Under the pieces are notes generated by a model. The model was given only the letters and a program-made list of their open reading frames with translations, was not told the origin of the DNA and ran no database searches. A stretch of 35,254 nt of DNA. It comes from Actinomycetes bacterium (GTDB taxonomy: Bacteria > Actinomycetota > Acidimicrobiia > Acidimicrobiales > RAAP-2). Position 1 is the first letter of the stretch. Every line of letters starts with the position of its first letter. The stretch covers positions 1-35,254 of the forward strand of contig JAKBAB010000012.1 in the NCBI GenBank assembly GCA_021815645.1, given 5' to 3'. Both the position numbers and the translations under genes were made by a program. Below are positions 6,944 through 15,509 of the stretch, piece after piece.

Positions 6944-7507
6944 TTAGCCGCGCGGACCGACGGGCAGTACCACTTTTCCGTGGGTGGCGTTGACCACCCC
7001 GGCTGCGGACGCGTACCAGGCGGCAATGGCGGTCGCAATACCCGTCCAACCGCCAATGTGCACGATCGATGCGTGTCCCGTACCCCAGTTGCCAATTGTC
7101 AGGAAAATAAAGGTAATTGACAGGAGGACAAAGACGACGAGAATGGCGTTAGACGTCTTCAACGCCGCCAGAGTCATGTACAGGGTGAAAATGGTCCACC
7201 CCAGCAAGAAGATTCCGACGGTGTCGGTCCCTCCCCCGGGAATATTGAACTTCTCTAACGCATAAAACGCCAGCCAGAACGCTCCGTACGACGAGAAGGC
7301 GACGGCGGCGAAGGTGTTCTTGCGAACAAACTCCCACATTCCCGCCAGCAACTGAATGCTTCCCCCGTAGAAGAACGCGAGGGCGAGTGCCGCAGCGACG
7401 CCCGCTCCCTTCCAGAGGTTGGCGTTCGCGCTACTGAGGCAGAACGTCGTCATAGCGAACCCGGCTAGTCCCAAAGGACCGGGATCCGCAACTCTTTCTT
7501 CGGCCAT
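6944..7507 (-). CDS. satP: Acetate uptake transporter, SatP/YaaH (GPR1/FUN34) family
   Basis: A 187-residue membrane protein of the AceTr family, which takes up acetate (and often succinate) with protons or as a channel. About six hydrophobic segments can be seen: LGLAGFAMTTFCL, VAAALALAFFYGG, FAAVAFSSYGAFWLAFYAL, VGIFLLGWTIFTLYMTLAAL, NAILVVFVLLSITFIFLTIG and GIATAIAAWYASAAGVV. The N-terminal ADPGPLGL matches the family signature (usually NPAPLGL), with Asn replaced by Asp. SYGAFWLAF and NWGTGHASIVHIGGWTGI are also typical. ATG 7507 has GGGGGGAA upstream. It precedes acs on the same strand, so the pair imports and activates acetate. Confidence 0.92.
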   Translation of the reverse strand: MAEERVADPGPLGLAGFAMTTFCLSSANANLWKGAGVAAALALAFFYGGSIQLLAGMWEFVRKNTFAAVAFSSYGAFWLAFYALEKFNIPGGGTDTVGIFLLGWTIFTLYMTLAALKTSNAILVVFVLLSITFIFLTIGNWGTGHASIVHIGGWTGIATAIAAWYASAAGVVNATHGKVVLPVGPRG

Positions 7508-7599
7508 GTAATTCCCCCCACTCGTGATTCATTGAGGACCACCAAGGTAGCGGCCCATATATGATTTAACACCCTTTTGACGCTCGCGCTGGGGATTGT

Positions 7600-7637
7600 C
7601 GCCCGCCCAAGGACTCCGGGGTCGCCGAGGGCGGGCG
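7600..7637 (-). terminator. Hairpin after trpA
   Basis: CGCCCGCCC (7600-7608) pairs with GGGCGGGCG (7629-7637), nine G-C pairs, 22 bases after the trpA stop. There is no clear U tract. The remainder of this gap up to the SatP start contains AT-rich sequence around 7555-7575, the likely satP promoter area. Confidence 0.5.
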
Positions 7638-7658
7638 TAGCGTCGAAGAGTCGCGGCG

Positions 7659-8429
7659 CTACTCGTCGAGTGCGTCGCGAAAAGACCGAACGAATGACTC
7701 CGTGTCGGCGACGTTCGAGCCCCCGATGATTCGCTCTACGAGCGCCGAACCGACGATAACTCCGTCGCTCACTTTCGAAAGCTCTTGGGCCTGAACCGGC
7801 CGCGAGACGCCAATACCCACGTAGACCGGGATGTCGCTGGCCTCGCGAATCGTGGCTACGACGCGCGCCGCGTCCCCGTCGTCTCGCGCCACTCCCGTCA
7901 CCGCCATTCGCGCGGCGGCGTACGTGAAACCTTCGGACGCCTGGGCCAATCGGTGCGCCCGGTCCGCGGGCGTCGACGGCGCCACCAGCAAAATTGTGGC
8001 TAGGTCTACGGCGCCCGCGCTCTCTCGCCAGGGATTGCTCTCTTCCATGGCGAGGTCGGGCAAAATAGCCCCGAGCACCCCCGCCGCTCGAAGACGTCCG
8101 GCCGCTCTTTCGAGTCCGTGATGCAAGAAAACGTTGTAGTAGGTCATCGCGATTAGCGGCACGTCGACGTCAAGAGTCTCGAGTTCCCCACAGACCGATT
8201 CGAATGTCGTCGAACGCTCCAGCGCGATCTGGGCGGCCGCTTGAATGACGGGACCGTCCATCATGGGATCGGAAAAGGGGATGCCTATTTCGATTGCGTC
8301 GGCGCCACCGAGCACCGCCGCCTCCACGTGACGTACCCACTGATCAGTTGACCCCGCGACCAGATAGGGCACAAGGGCCTTTCGGCCGGAGTCGCGTAAT
8401 GCGCGAAGCTGAGTTTCTAGCGCTCTCAC
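7659..8429 (-). CDS. trpA: Tryptophan synthase alpha chain
   Basis: 256-residue TIM-barrel subunit that cleaves indole-3-glycerol phosphate to indole and glyceraldehyde 3-phosphate. [18 protein letters not shown] holds the catalytic Glu47 and Asp58. [14 protein letters not shown] and ILPDLAMEE are the usual loops around the substrate tunnel, and [10 protein letters not shown] with GVIVGSALV forms the phosphate site. GTG 8429 overlaps the trpB stop by four bases (GTGA), so the two chains of the complex are translationally coupled. It is the last gene of the trpC-F-B-A unit. Confidence 0.96.
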   Translation of the reverse strand: MRALETQLRALRDSGRKALVPYLVAGSTDQWVRHVEAAVLGGADAIEIGIPFSDPMMDGPVIQAAAQIALERSTTFESVCGELETLDVDVPLIAMTYYNVFLHHGLERAAGRLRAAGVLGAILPDLAMEESNPWRESAGAVDLATILLVAPSTPADRAHRLAQASEGFTYAAARMAVTGVARDDGDAARVVATIREASDIPVYVGIGVSRPVQAQELSKVSDGVIVGSALVERIIGGSNVADTESFVRSFRDALDE

Positions 8430-9607
8430 GACGGCGAAAGCATCGCGCGCACTTGGGCGACGTCCTTATCTCCGCGACCGGAGAGGTTTACTAGAACGGT
8501 GGCGTCCTTCGGCAAAAGTCCGCCGGCCTCTCGCGCAATCCATGCGATCGCGTGGGCCGTCTCGAGAGCCGGAATGATGCCTTCGCTCTCGCTCAACAGT
8601 TTCAGGGCTCCGATGACGTCTTCGTCACCGATGGCGTAGTACTCGGCCCGACCCACTTCAGCGAGGTGCGCGTGCTCAGGACCGATCCCCGGGTAATCGA
8701 GACCGGCCGAAATAGAGTGAGCTTCCTCAATCTGGCCGAACTCGTCTTGGAGGAGAAGGGATCTCATGCCGTGCAGGACTCCCGGTGAGCCCGAGCGCAC
8801 AGCGGCGCCGCCAGCGGCCTCCACGCCCACTAGGCGGGCCGAGGAGTCCGCGAACCCGGCGAAGATCCCCGCCGCGTTGGACCCACCACCAACGCACGCG
8901 ACCACGAAGTCAGGTACCCCCACGGCCAACTCTCGCATCTGACGCGCGGCCTCGTTACCGATAACGCTCTGGAACTCCCGCACCATCCAGGGAAACGGGT
9001 GCGGTCCCATGACCGACCCGAGACAGTAGTGGGTGTCACTCACGCACGTCACCCACTCACGCATCGCTTCATTGACTGCGTCCTTCAAGGTTTTGGACCC
9101 CGAAGTGACGCTCACCACCCGGGCACCGAGAAGCTCCATCCGAAACACATTCAACTCTTGTCGAACGGTGTCGACCTCGCCCATAAATACGGTGCACGAC
9201 AGACCCAATCGAGCGGCGGCGGTCGCGGTGGCTACTCCGTGTTGGCCGGCCCCGGTTTCGGCTATAACCCGAGTCTTACCCATACGTTTGGTGAGGAGAG
9301 TCTGCCCAACCACGTTGTTAATTTTGTGGGATCCGGTGTGGGCCAAATCTTCACGCTTGGCGAAAATGTTCAAGCCCAACTGTTTCGAGAGTCGGCGAAG
9401 CGGGGTTATGGGCGTCGGTCGCCCGCCGAACTGTCGCAGAACGCTCTGAAACTCTTCGACAAACTCTTCGTCGGCCCAGGCCTCGCGAAAGGCGCTTTCG
9501 AGTTCTAAACACGCGGGCACCAGAGCTTCGGGGACGAAGCGACCACCGAAATTGCCGAATCGTCCCCTTTCGTCGGGTGTGTCCATGACCCGGGCGGCGT
9601 TGTTCAC
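8426..9607 (-). CDS. trpB: Tryptophan synthase beta chain
   Basis: 393-residue PLP enzyme that condenses indole with serine. HTGSHKINN carries the PLP Schiff-base Lys95. [17 protein letters not shown] holds the catalytic Glu of TrpB1-type enzymes; [15 protein letters not shown] is the phosphate loop. [14 protein letters not shown] at the N-terminus is the usual TrpB1 opening. GTG 9607 follows GGGAGGGAGAG at good spacing and lies one base after the trpF stop. It works as the alpha2-beta2 complex with trpA, which overlaps its stop. Confidence 0.97.
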   Translation of the reverse strand: MNNAARVMDTPDERGRFGNFGGRFVPEALVPACLELESAFREAWADEEFVEEFQSVLRQFGGRPTPITPLRRLSKQLGLNIFAKREDLAHTGSHKINNVVGQTLLTKRMGKTRVIAETGAGQHGVATATAAARLGLSCTVFMGEVDTVRQELNVFRMELLGARVVSVTSGSKTLKDAVNEAMREWVTCVSDTHYCLGSVMGPHPFPWMVREFQSVIGNEAARQMRELAVGVPDFVVACVGGGSNAAGIFAGFADSSARLVGVEAAGGAAVRSGSPGVLHGMRSLLLQDEFGQIEEAHSISAGLDYPGIGPEHAHLAEVGRAEYYAIGDEDVIGALKLLSESEGIIPALETAHAIAWIAREAGGLLPKDATVLVNLSGRGDKDVAQVRAMLSPS

Positions 9608-9608
9608 G

Positions 9609-10244
9609 TCACTCTCCCTCCCCGAAACCCCTACGGGCGTTCTTCACAAAACTGTTCACGAGCGCCATGTCCTTACGCCCCGGCGACGACTCCACACCCG
9701 ACGAGCAGTCGACCCCCCACGCGTTTGTCTCGGCGACTACGTGCGCCACACTATCGGGCGTTATTCCTCCGGCCACGATGACCGGTACCGCGAACTCTCT
9801 TTCCGCTAGTGGCGCCCACGAGTGGGGAACCCCCGAACCGGGTTGCGGACCATCGATCAAGACCGCGGCGACGCGGGGATCATCGAACGTGTAGAACTCA
9901 CTCGATCCGATCGTCAAAGCCCGAATCGTTCTTAGGCCGTGTTGGGATATCTCGTCGACTAAGTCACCGTCGTAGACCCCGTGCAGTTGAACCAGATCGA
10001 CCTCGAGGTAACTGAGTGCGTCTAGGACTTCCTCGGACGGAGCGTGGCGAAAAACGGCGAATCGAAGTGCGGTCCCGGCTACGGCGTCGCAAATCTCGCG
10101 TGCGCGATCCGCCGTGACCCGTCGGGGGGAGTCGGCGAGGATGAGTCCCACCCCATCCGCACCGCCCGCGACGGCGCCCTGGGCCTCTTCGACCGTAGAT
10201 ATTCCGCAGATCTTTACGAATCCGCGGCTCCACCCCCTAGCCAC
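9609..10244 (-). CDS. trpF: Phosphoribosylanthranilate isomerase
   Basis: 211-residue TIM barrel catalysing the Amadori rearrangement of phosphoribosylanthranilate to Cd[12 protein letters not shown] contains the general-base Cys13; VDLVQLHG and [10 protein letters not shown] with GVDCSSGVE (usually GVDVSSGVE) bind phosphate. The expected general acid is the Asp in AVLIDG. The frame stays open far upstream (to 10559), but that part is a shadow of trpC. GTG 10244 has GGAGG five bases upstream and overlaps the trpC stop by eight bases. Confidence 0.94.
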   Translation of the reverse strand: MARGWSRGFVKICGISTVEEAQGAVAGGADGVGLILADSPRRVTADRAREICDAVAGTALRFAVFRHAPSEEVLDALSYLEVDLVQLHGVYDGDLVDEISQHGLRTIRALTIGSSEFYTFDDPRVAAVLIDGPQPGSGVPHSWAPLAEREFAVPVIVAGGITPDSVAHVVAETNAWGVDCSSGVESSPGRKDMALVNSFVKNARRGFGEGE

Positions 10245-11034
10245 GTCGCCTCCGCGCAACTTGAGCGAAGTCCCTAACCACCGTTGCGGGACTGTTCGAA
10301 GTAACGAAGGCTTCACCGACGAGGACCGCGTCGAAGCCACTGGCCGCGGCCCGTTTAACGTCCGCCGTGGTGGCCACGCCCGACTCGCAGACCGTGACGC
10401 ACGTTGGCGGAATCGATTCAACGAGGGCGGCGGCGTGCTGCGGATCGACCTGAAACGTATGGAGATTGCGCTGATTAACGCCCACGATTCGTGCGCCCAC
10501 GTCGAGGGCCCGCGACACTTCGACGCTTTCGTGAACCTCCACCAGGGCTTCGAGGCCACAGCGCGCCGTCAACTCAATGAGACCGAGCAACTCGTCATCA
10601 CCGAGAGCCGCCACGATCAGTAGTACGGCGGCCGCTCCGGCGTCCCGGGCGTCCAAAACGTCGTTTTCGCATACCGTGAAGTCTTTACGCAAGAGTGCGA
10701 GCGGCACCTCACGGTGGATGGCCTCTAGGTCGTAGAGACTTCCGGCGAAGTGTTCGGCATCCGTCAAAACCGAGATCGCCCCCGCCCCCGCGTCACAATA
10801 CGTTCGGGCCAGGGCCACCGCATCCAGGTCCTTATTGAGCCAACCCTTTGCCGGCGAGCGCCGCTTTATCTCCGCGATTACGGTCACGTAATCACTACCT
10901 TCGCCACGCAATACGTCGTAGAGAGACGGACCGACATAGGTCGGGGCGTCCAGTCGATCTCGCCAAGGTCGTTGGTCACGCTCGGCCCGGCGACGATGGG
11001 CGTCGAGAATCGCTCCCAGGTACGTTGACGTCAT
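10237..11034 (-). CDS. trpC: Indole-3-glycerol phosphate synthase
   Basis: 265-residue TIM-barrel enzyme that closes the indole ring from CdRP. VIAEIKRRSPAKG gives the catalytic Glu55 and Lys57; LLRKDF holds the general-acid Lys; VNQRNLHTF the Asn; VCESGV the second Glu; LVGEAF the phosphate loop. ATG 11034 is preferred: a TACGCT -10 box lies exactly six bases upstream, and MTSTYLGAILDAH is the normal IGPS beginning. An in-frame start at 11124 would run into the divergent trpD promoter region. It is the first gene of trpC-F-B-A. Confidence 0.95.
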   Translation of the reverse strand: MTSTYLGAILDAHRRRAERDQRPWRDRLDAPTYVGPSLYDVLRGEGSDYVTVIAEIKRRSPAKGWLNKDLDAVALARTYCDAGAGAISVLTDAEHFAGSLYDLEAIHREVPLALLRKDFTVCENDVLDARDAGAAAVLLIVAALGDDELLGLIELTARCGLEALVEVHESVEVSRALDVGARIVGVNQRNLHTFQVDPQHAAALVESIPPTCVTVCESGVATTADVKRAAASGFDAVLVGEAFVTSNSPATVVRDFAQVARRRRG

Positions 11035-11040
11035 CTCGAA

Positions 11041-11046
11041 AGCGTA
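11041..11046 (-). promoter_or_regulatory. Probable -10 box of trpC (leaderless)
   Basis: TACGCT on the minus strand, six bases before ATG 11034, identical in sequence and spacing to the thiO box. Confidence 0.5.
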
Positions 11047-11073
11047 GTAGTACCCGCGACATCGCGACACGGC

Positions 11074-11079
11074 TAGCGT
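11074..11079 (+). promoter_or_regulatory. Probable -10 box upstream of the trpD unit
   Basis: TAGCGT is followed by exactly six bases and then GTG at 11086, which opens a 10-codon ORF ending on the trpD start. It is back to back with the trpC box, 27 bases apart; the bases between hold the direct repeat CGCGACA/TCGCGACA, a possible shared operator. Confidence 0.45.
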
Positions 11080-11085
11080 GACCCT

Positions 11086-11118
11086 GTGCGATTGGAAAAG
11101 GGAGTGCGCCCGAATTGA
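11086..11118 (+). CDS. Possible 10-codon upstream ORF coupled to trpD
   Basis: GTG at 11086 opens MRLEKGVRPN and stops at TGA 11116-11118. The stop overlaps the TTG start of trpD (TTGA). The GTG lies six bases after a TAGCGT -10 box, so a leaderless transcript would start with this ORF. It contains GGGAG, which could serve as the trpD ribosome site. It has no Trp codon, so it is not a classical trp leader peptide. Very short ORFs occur by chance; the exact promoter spacing and the overlap are what make it credible. Confidence 0.4.
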   Translation: MRLEKGVRPN

Positions 11119-12131
11119 ACTCATTCGCCCTCGACGTGCTTAATCCCCTAGTAAGGGGTACGCCCCTCGAGCGTTCCGCGGCGCACGACGCGTTACGCGA
11201 AATACTGGAGGGCCGCGTCGATGACGTGCTTATCGCGGGCTTTCTTACGGCCCTGACGGCGAAGGGTGAATCGGCCGAGGAAATGGCCGGTTTCGTCGAC
11301 GCCATGATCGGAGCCGCGAACACGTTCGACGGCGGGGCGCAAGCAATTGACATTGTGGGAACCGGTGGCGACCAACTCCACACGGTCAACGTCTCGACCA
11401 TGGCCGCCCTCACCGTCGCCGGCTGTGGGGTGCCCGTCGCGAAACACGGTAACCGGGCGGCCTCGTCGTCGGTCGGTTCGGCCGACTTGCTCGAAGCCCT
11501 CGGGGTGCGCATTGACGCACCCGAAGCGGTCGTACGAAGGTGCGTAGCCGAAGCGGGAATCGGCTTCTTGTTCGCTCCGGTTTTCCACCCCGCCCTCGGC
11601 CGCCTCGGACCGATTCGTCGGGCACTGGGCTTTCGAACCGTCTTTAACGTACTGGGTCCGTTGGCCAATCCCGCACTCGTGCGACGCGCCTTCATTGGTG
11701 TCGCGCCACTCGCGCTGCTCGATCCCATGGCGAGAGTAGTTCACGCTCGTGCGACGACCGAAGCCATACTGGTCCACGCCGACGACGGACTTGACGAACT
11801 TTCTCTCGGAACTACTTGCACGATGTACCACGTGACTGCGGAGAACGTCACAATCACACGGCCTGATCCCGGAGCACAGCTGGGGCGTCGTCACGACGCG
11901 GTGAGCTTGCGCGGGGGTGACCGAGACGAGAACGTGGCGGTCGTGCGTTCCTTTCTCGAAGCCCGTCCCGGGGCGGTCTTTGACGTCGTGTGCGCGAACG
12001 CGTCCGTGGCACTCATCTTGGCCGGGCGCGCGAGTGACCTTTCCGAAGGTTTCGCACTAGCCAGTGCGAGCGTTTACGACGGGCGTGCCGCCCGAGCGCT
12101 CGAACTGTTGATCGAAGTTTCGAACTCCTAA
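11115..12131 (+). CDS. trpD: Anthranilate phosphoribosyltransferase
   Basis: 338-residue enzyme joining anthranilate to PRPP, the step before TrpF. The PRPP-binding loop is DIVGTGGDQLHTVNVSTMAA; the KHGNRAASSSVGSADLLEALG motif and HPALGRLGPIRRALGFRTVFNVLGPLANPA are family hallmarks. No fused TrpG glutaminase is present, and trpE/trpG are not in the window. Start TTG 11115 is preceded by GGGAG about ten bases upstream, inside the proposed upstream ORF; GTG 11136 is an alternative. It is divergent from trpC, so the pathway is split between two facing promoters. Its end overlaps the carbonic anhydrase gene by four bases tail to tail. Confidence 0.95.
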   Translation: MNSFALDVLNPLVRGTPLERSAAHDALREILEGRVDDVLIAGFLTALTAKGESAEEMAGFVDAMIGAANTFDGGAQAIDIVGTGGDQLHTVNVSTMAALTVAGCGVPVAKHGNRAASSSVGSADLLEALGVRIDAPEAVVRRCVAEAGIGFLFAPVFHPALGRLGPIRRALGFRTVFNVLGPLANPALVRRAFIGVAPLALLDPMARVVHARATTEAILVHADDGLDELSLGTTCTMYHVTAENVTITRPDPGAQLGRRHDAVSLRGGDRDENVAVVRSFLEARPGAVFDVVCANASVALILAGRASDLSEGFALASASVYDGRAARALELLIEVSNS

Positions 12132-12643
12132 AGCGCGCGAAGTTCCAATCGATATCGCCGAGCGTTCGCTACGTAGAGGGCTGCGGCCGCGACTATGTGT
12201 TCTTGATTGCTCGCGTTGAGTTTGACCGTGGCGGGAACCCCCACGGCCAGCGCCCCCTCTGGAATCACGGTGCGATTAGTCACGACCGCTCCCGCCGCGA
12301 CCGTCGCACCGGTACCCACGACCACTTCGTGCATGACAATCGATCCGCTACCCACTAGGGCGCGGTCGTGCACAACACAACCTTCTAAGTGGGCGATATG
12401 GCCGACGACGCACTCGTTGCCGACGACCGTCGGATAGTCAGCGACCGCGTGAATGACCGTTCCATCTTGAATTGAGGAACGTTCGCCGACGATAACGGTG
12501 CCGTAGTCACCGCGTAGTACGGCGCCCGGCCATACGGACGAGTCGGCGCCCACGTGTACATCACCGATGATGACGGCGTCGGGGTGAACGAAAGCGTCGG
12601 GGTGCAAAGTGGGCACCCGGTCCCCTAGTGCGTAGATGGGCAC
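12128..12643 (-). CDS. Gamma-type carbonic anhydrase family protein (left-handed beta helix)
   Basis: 171-residue hexapeptide-repeat protein (YrdA/PaaY/Cam group). Repeats such as VIIGDVHVGADSSVWPGAVLRGDYGTVIVGERSSIQDGTV build a left-handed beta helix. The zinc ligands expected for gamma carbonic anhydrases are present as the His in TVIHAV and the two in VVGHIAHLEG. A C-terminal helix (NQEHIVAAAALYVANARRY) packs the trimer. Whether it hydrates CO2 or acts on another substrate cannot be told, since many of these proteins are inactive as anhydrases. It is the last gene of the DUF512-der unit, nine bases after the zinc-ribbon gene. Confidence 0.88.
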   Translation of the reverse strand: MPIYALGDRVPTLHPDAFVHPDAVIIGDVHVGADSSVWPGAVLRGDYGTVIVGERSSIQDGTVIHAVADYPTVVGNECVVGHIAHLEGCVVHDRALVGSGSIVMHEVVVGTGATVAAGAVVTNRTVIPEGALAVGVPATVKLNASNQEHIVAAAALYVANARRYRLELRAL

Positions 12644-12652
12644 GTCAACCTC

Positions 12653-12835
12653 CTAGTGAGCTAGCCACGAAACTAACTGATAGATCCGCCACCCGACGTA
12701 GACGATCGTCACGACGATGAAAAACCGCCACCGCCACGGGACGGGCTGACGAACGACTTCGGCCACCTCGTCACCACAGATCTCACAAGTCGAACCGTTT
12801 ACCGGTCGATCGCAGTTCTCGCACCAGGTAGCCAC
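12653..12835 (-). CDS. Small zinc-ribbon, single-pass membrane protein
   Basis: 60 residues. The N-terminus has CENC (Cys5, Cys8) and CEIC (Cys17, Cys20), a compact zinc ribbon, followed by a hydrophobic helix FFIVVTIVYVGWRIYQLVSWL (about residues 38-58) flanked by WRWR. It would sit in the membrane with the zinc ribbon in the cytosol (basic WRWR side). The GTG start shares one base with the der stop (TAGTG) with GGCGGAG just upstream, so translation is probably coupled to der. I know no characterised homologue; a role next to ribosome assembly or membrane targeting would be speculation. A longer open frame upstream (to 13231) is a shadow of der. Confidence 0.72.
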   Translation of the reverse strand: MATWCENCDRPVNGSTCEICGDEVAEVVRQPVPWRWRFFIVVTIVYVGWRIYQLVSWLAH

Positions 12836-14136
12836 TACTCCGCCCGTACGCGAACCCTGATCGGCGAGGCGCCCAGGGCGAAGCGTTCCCGGAGAGTTCG
12901 CTCGACGTACCTCAAGTACGTCGCGGAGAGTTGTCCGGCCACGAAGAGGGTAAATGTGGGGGGCTCGGTGGCCCCTTGCACCGCGTAACGGATCTTGCCC
13001 CGTGGCGCCGGGTGGCGATTCTGTAGATCCCGCACCGCGCGGTTCAGAGCGCCAGTCGGTACCCGTTTGACGTAATTTTCCGCGGCCGTAGCTAGGGCGG
13101 GGAGGAGTCGGTGTACACCACGACCCGACAGTGCGGTGATCTTCAGTACCGGGGCGTCGCCCAAAAATGCCAACTTGTCGCCGACCGAGTTCAGTACGTC
13201 CTCTCGCCGGTCCGTCTCGACGAGCTCCCACTTGTTTAAAACCACAATCGCGGGACAGCCCGCCGCGGAGATACGTTCCGCCAGTCGTTGGTCCTGGCTG
13301 GTTGCGCCGTCGGTGGCGTCGACGACCAGAACCGCAATATCCGCTCGCTCGAGCGCGTCGAGGCTCCGCAGGACCGAATACGTCTCCAGTCCCGGTTCGG
13401 TGCGCGCCCGGCGTCGCATTCCGGCGGTGTCGATAAATCGTACGACCCCCACACTCGTGTTCACTACGGTGTCAATGGCGTCGCGAGTAGTGCCCGGCAT
13501 GTCGTGCACGACCGATCGTTCTTCGCCGATTAAATGGTTAAATAGCGTGGATTTGCCCACGTTCGGGCGACCGACGATTGCTACGGCGAGTTCGTCGTTC
13601 TCGTCGTCGATATACGTATCTTCGACGACGTCCCGGGGCACGCTCGACAGCTTCGCCACCACCGCGTCCAATAAGTCACCGGTTCCTCGGCCGTGTTGGG
13701 AACTAACGGCGAAGGGATCACCCAACCCCAACCCGAGAAACTCCCAGGCGCTCGCTTCATGAATCGGATCGTCGACCTTGTTGACCACCAGCAGCACGGG
13801 CCGCTCGCTTCGCCGTACCCATCGGGCCGCGTGGGAGTCTTCGTCGACGGGCCCGGTAAGGGCGTCCACCACGAGTAGAACCACGTCGGCGCTGGCTAAC
13901 GCCCGTTCAGCCTGGCGCGAGACCTTCGACTCTAGGTCGTCACCCGATTCGAGCCAACCACCGGTGTCAATCAAGTCGAAGCTCACTCCGCTCCACTCAG
14001 CCTCGACGGCCTTGCGATCGCGGGTGACTCCTCGTTGGTGTTCGACGACGGCCACCCGTTTGGCGGCCAGTCGATTGACGAGTGAGCTCTTGCCCACGTT
14101 GGGGCGCCCGACTACGACAACTTGCGGTCTCGTCAC
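12835..14136 (-). CDS. der: Ribosome-associated GTPase Der (EngA)
   Basis: 433-residue protein with two tandem GTPase domains followed by a KH-like domain; it assists 50S ribosomal subunit maturation. The first P-loop is VVGRPNVGKSS (residues 9-18) with DTGG and NKVD; the second is IVGRPNVGKST (about 188-198) with DTAG and NKWE. The C-terminal region (KRVPTGALNRAVRDL...ATEPPTFTLFVAG) is the Der KH domain. Start GTG 14136 overlaps the upstream DUF512 gene stop by four bases (GTGA); the open frame continues to 14283 but would lie inside DUF512. In mycobacteria der follows cmk; here plsC, a glycosyltransferase, the HD gene and ispH intervene. Confidence 0.96.
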   Translation of the reverse strand: MTRPQVVVVGRPNVGKSSLVNRLAAKRVAVVEHQRGVTRDRKAVEAEWSGVSFDLIDTGGWLESGDDLESKVSRQAERALASADVVLLVVDALTGPVDEDSHAARWVRRSERPVLLVVNKVDDPIHEASAWEFLGLGLGDPFAVSSQHGRGTGDLLDAVVAKLSSVPRDVVEDTYIDDENDELAVAIVGRPNVGKSTLFNHLIGEERSVVHDMPGTTRDAIDTVVNTSVGVVRFIDTAGMRRRARTEPGLETYSVLRSLDALERADIAVLVVDATDGATSQDQRLAERISAAGCPAIVVLNKWELVETDRREDVLNSVGDKLAFLGDAPVLKITALSGRGVHRLLPALATAAENYVKRVPTGALNRAVRDLQNRHPAPRGKIRYAVQGATEPPTFTLFVAGQLSATYLRYVERTLRERFALGASPIRVRVRAE

Positions 14137-15503
14137 ACGCTCACCGCGACCCGAGATCTCTCGAGAGCTCGCCGCAAATCGACTCCGGTCGTAACGACGG
14201 GCGTAATGGGCCGACTGAGGTCGTCGAGAGAGACTCCGTCGAGAAAACGACCCTCCGAAAGACACACGTCGGGAATCAAGCACGAGTGAGACAGTGGTAC
14301 TGAGCTAAGAGCTTCTTCGAGGTCACGACCCGTCATTAGACCGGCCACTTTGATATTGCCCCCGAAGTAGGTATTGGGAACGGCCAGAACCTGAGCGTCG
14401 TCAAAGCCGTAGTCGTCGAGCAGTCGACGGAGCAGCGGTGCGGCGTATTCGCCGGTCAAGATCGTCACTTGACCGGGGTGAAGCGACGTGCGTTCACGGA
14501 CCCGCGGTGCGCGATACCCCAAGGCGGGTGCTCCGTCGACGGATTGAAAGAACCCCGAACCGAGCTTGTCCATGGGCCGCCGTTGAGCGAAACTCTCGCG
14601 AAAGGCCGCTACCAGTCCGACCCCATTTTCAACCTCCTCGAGGGAGTCGTAGTGGGTGACCGCTGGGGTCTTCGCGCCAGCGATGAGGTAAAACTCGTCG
14701 CTGGCGTATATGAGTTTACGACCCAGAACGGCCTGTCCCATCGCCTGAAACCGTTCGACCAGGGCGAGGACATTTGAGGCCTCGAGCGAGCTGTGAGGTC
14801 GCATCGAATGTTCCAAGTTGAATTTGGAGACTCCCACCGGCACCAGCGCCAGGGAGCGTAAATCCGGGTAGAGGGTCAGAACGTCCGTGAGGGTCCTCTC
14901 CAATTCCTCACCATCGTTTACGCCGGGACACACGACGACTTGGCCGTGAACGACTACGCCGGCGCGTAGGAGTTCACGCAGCCAACGGAGGCTCGTGGCC
15001 CCCCGGGGGTTTCGCAACATCTCCGCACGCAGTGCGGGATTCGTAGAGTGAATTGATACGTAGAGCGGTGACAGCCCTTCGTCCACGACGCGTTCCAGGT
15101 CAAATTCGGTAAAGCGGGTAAGTGTCGTGAAGTTGCCGTAGAGAAACGAAAGTCGAAAGTCGTCGTCTTTTACGTACAGCGATCGGCGCATACCCTTGGG
15201 GAGTTGGTAGATAAAACAAAACGAGCAGTGATTGTCGCAAGTACGAATCCGGTCAAAGACGGCCGAATCGATGCCGAGGCCGAGGGGTTCACCCTCGCCC
15301 TTGGTAACAGTTACCTTTCGCGAAAGGATCTCCCCGGGACGGCGCACGACGAGCGTTACGACGGCGCCGTCAATGAGTTGTTGGTACTCGATTATGTCCG
15401 TTGGCTCTCGTCCGTTAATCGTTATCAGTTCGTCACCCTCCGCGAGCCCCCGATCGGCCGCCGGCGAGCCCGCGCTTATAGAGGAAATTCGGGCGCCGGA
15501 CAT
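14133..15503 (-). CDS. DUF512 protein: PDZ plus radical-SAM-like Fe-S domain
   Basis: 456 residues. The N-terminal part (residues 1-70: SISAGSPAADRGLAEGDELITING) is a PDZ domain. It is followed by CDNHCSFCF (Cys89, Cys93, Cys96), a CxxxCxxC motif expected to hold a [4Fe-4S] cluster as in radical SAM enzymes, then the conserved LPKGMRRSLYVKDDDFRLSFLYGNF. The C-terminal DUF512 region includes VPNTYFGGNIKVAGLMTGRDL and LIPDVCLSEGRFLDG. The function of this widespread family is not firmly known; its placement beside der recurs across bacteria. ATG 15503 lies exactly six bases after a TAGGCT -10 box, which suggests a leaderless mRNA and fixes the start. Confidence 0.9.
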   Translation of the reverse strand: MSGARISSISAGSPAADRGLAEGDELITINGREPTDIIEYQQLIDGAVVTLVVRRPGEILSRKVTVTKGEGEPLGLGIDSAVFDRIRTCDNHCSFCFIYQLPKGMRRSLYVKDDDFRLSFLYGNFTTLTRFTEFDLERVVDEGLSPLYVSIHSTNPALRAEMLRNPRGATSLRWLRELLRAGVVVHGQVVVCPGVNDGEELERTLTDVLTLYPDLRSLALVPVGVSKFNLEHSMRPHSSLEASNVLALVERFQAMGQAVLGRKLIYASDEFYLIAGAKTPAVTHYDSLEEVENGVGLVAAFRESFAQRRPMDKLGSGFFQSVDGAPALGYRAPRVRERTSLHPGQVTILTGEYAAPLLRRLLDDYGFDDAQVLAVPNTYFGGNIKVAGLMTGRDLEEALSSVPLSHSCLIPDVCLSEGRFLDGVSLDDLSRPITPVVTTGVDLRRALERSRVAVSV

Positions 15504-15509
15504 GACTCC

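Noticed and set aside
10245-10559. N-terminal extension of trpF to 316 residues
   Set aside because: The extra part overlaps trpC in another frame and is a low-complexity shadow; GTG 10244 has a strong GGAGG site.
11035-11114. Classical trp attenuator with Trp-codon leader peptide
   Set aside because: No run of TGG codons and no terminator/anti-terminator pair between the trpC and trpD starts.
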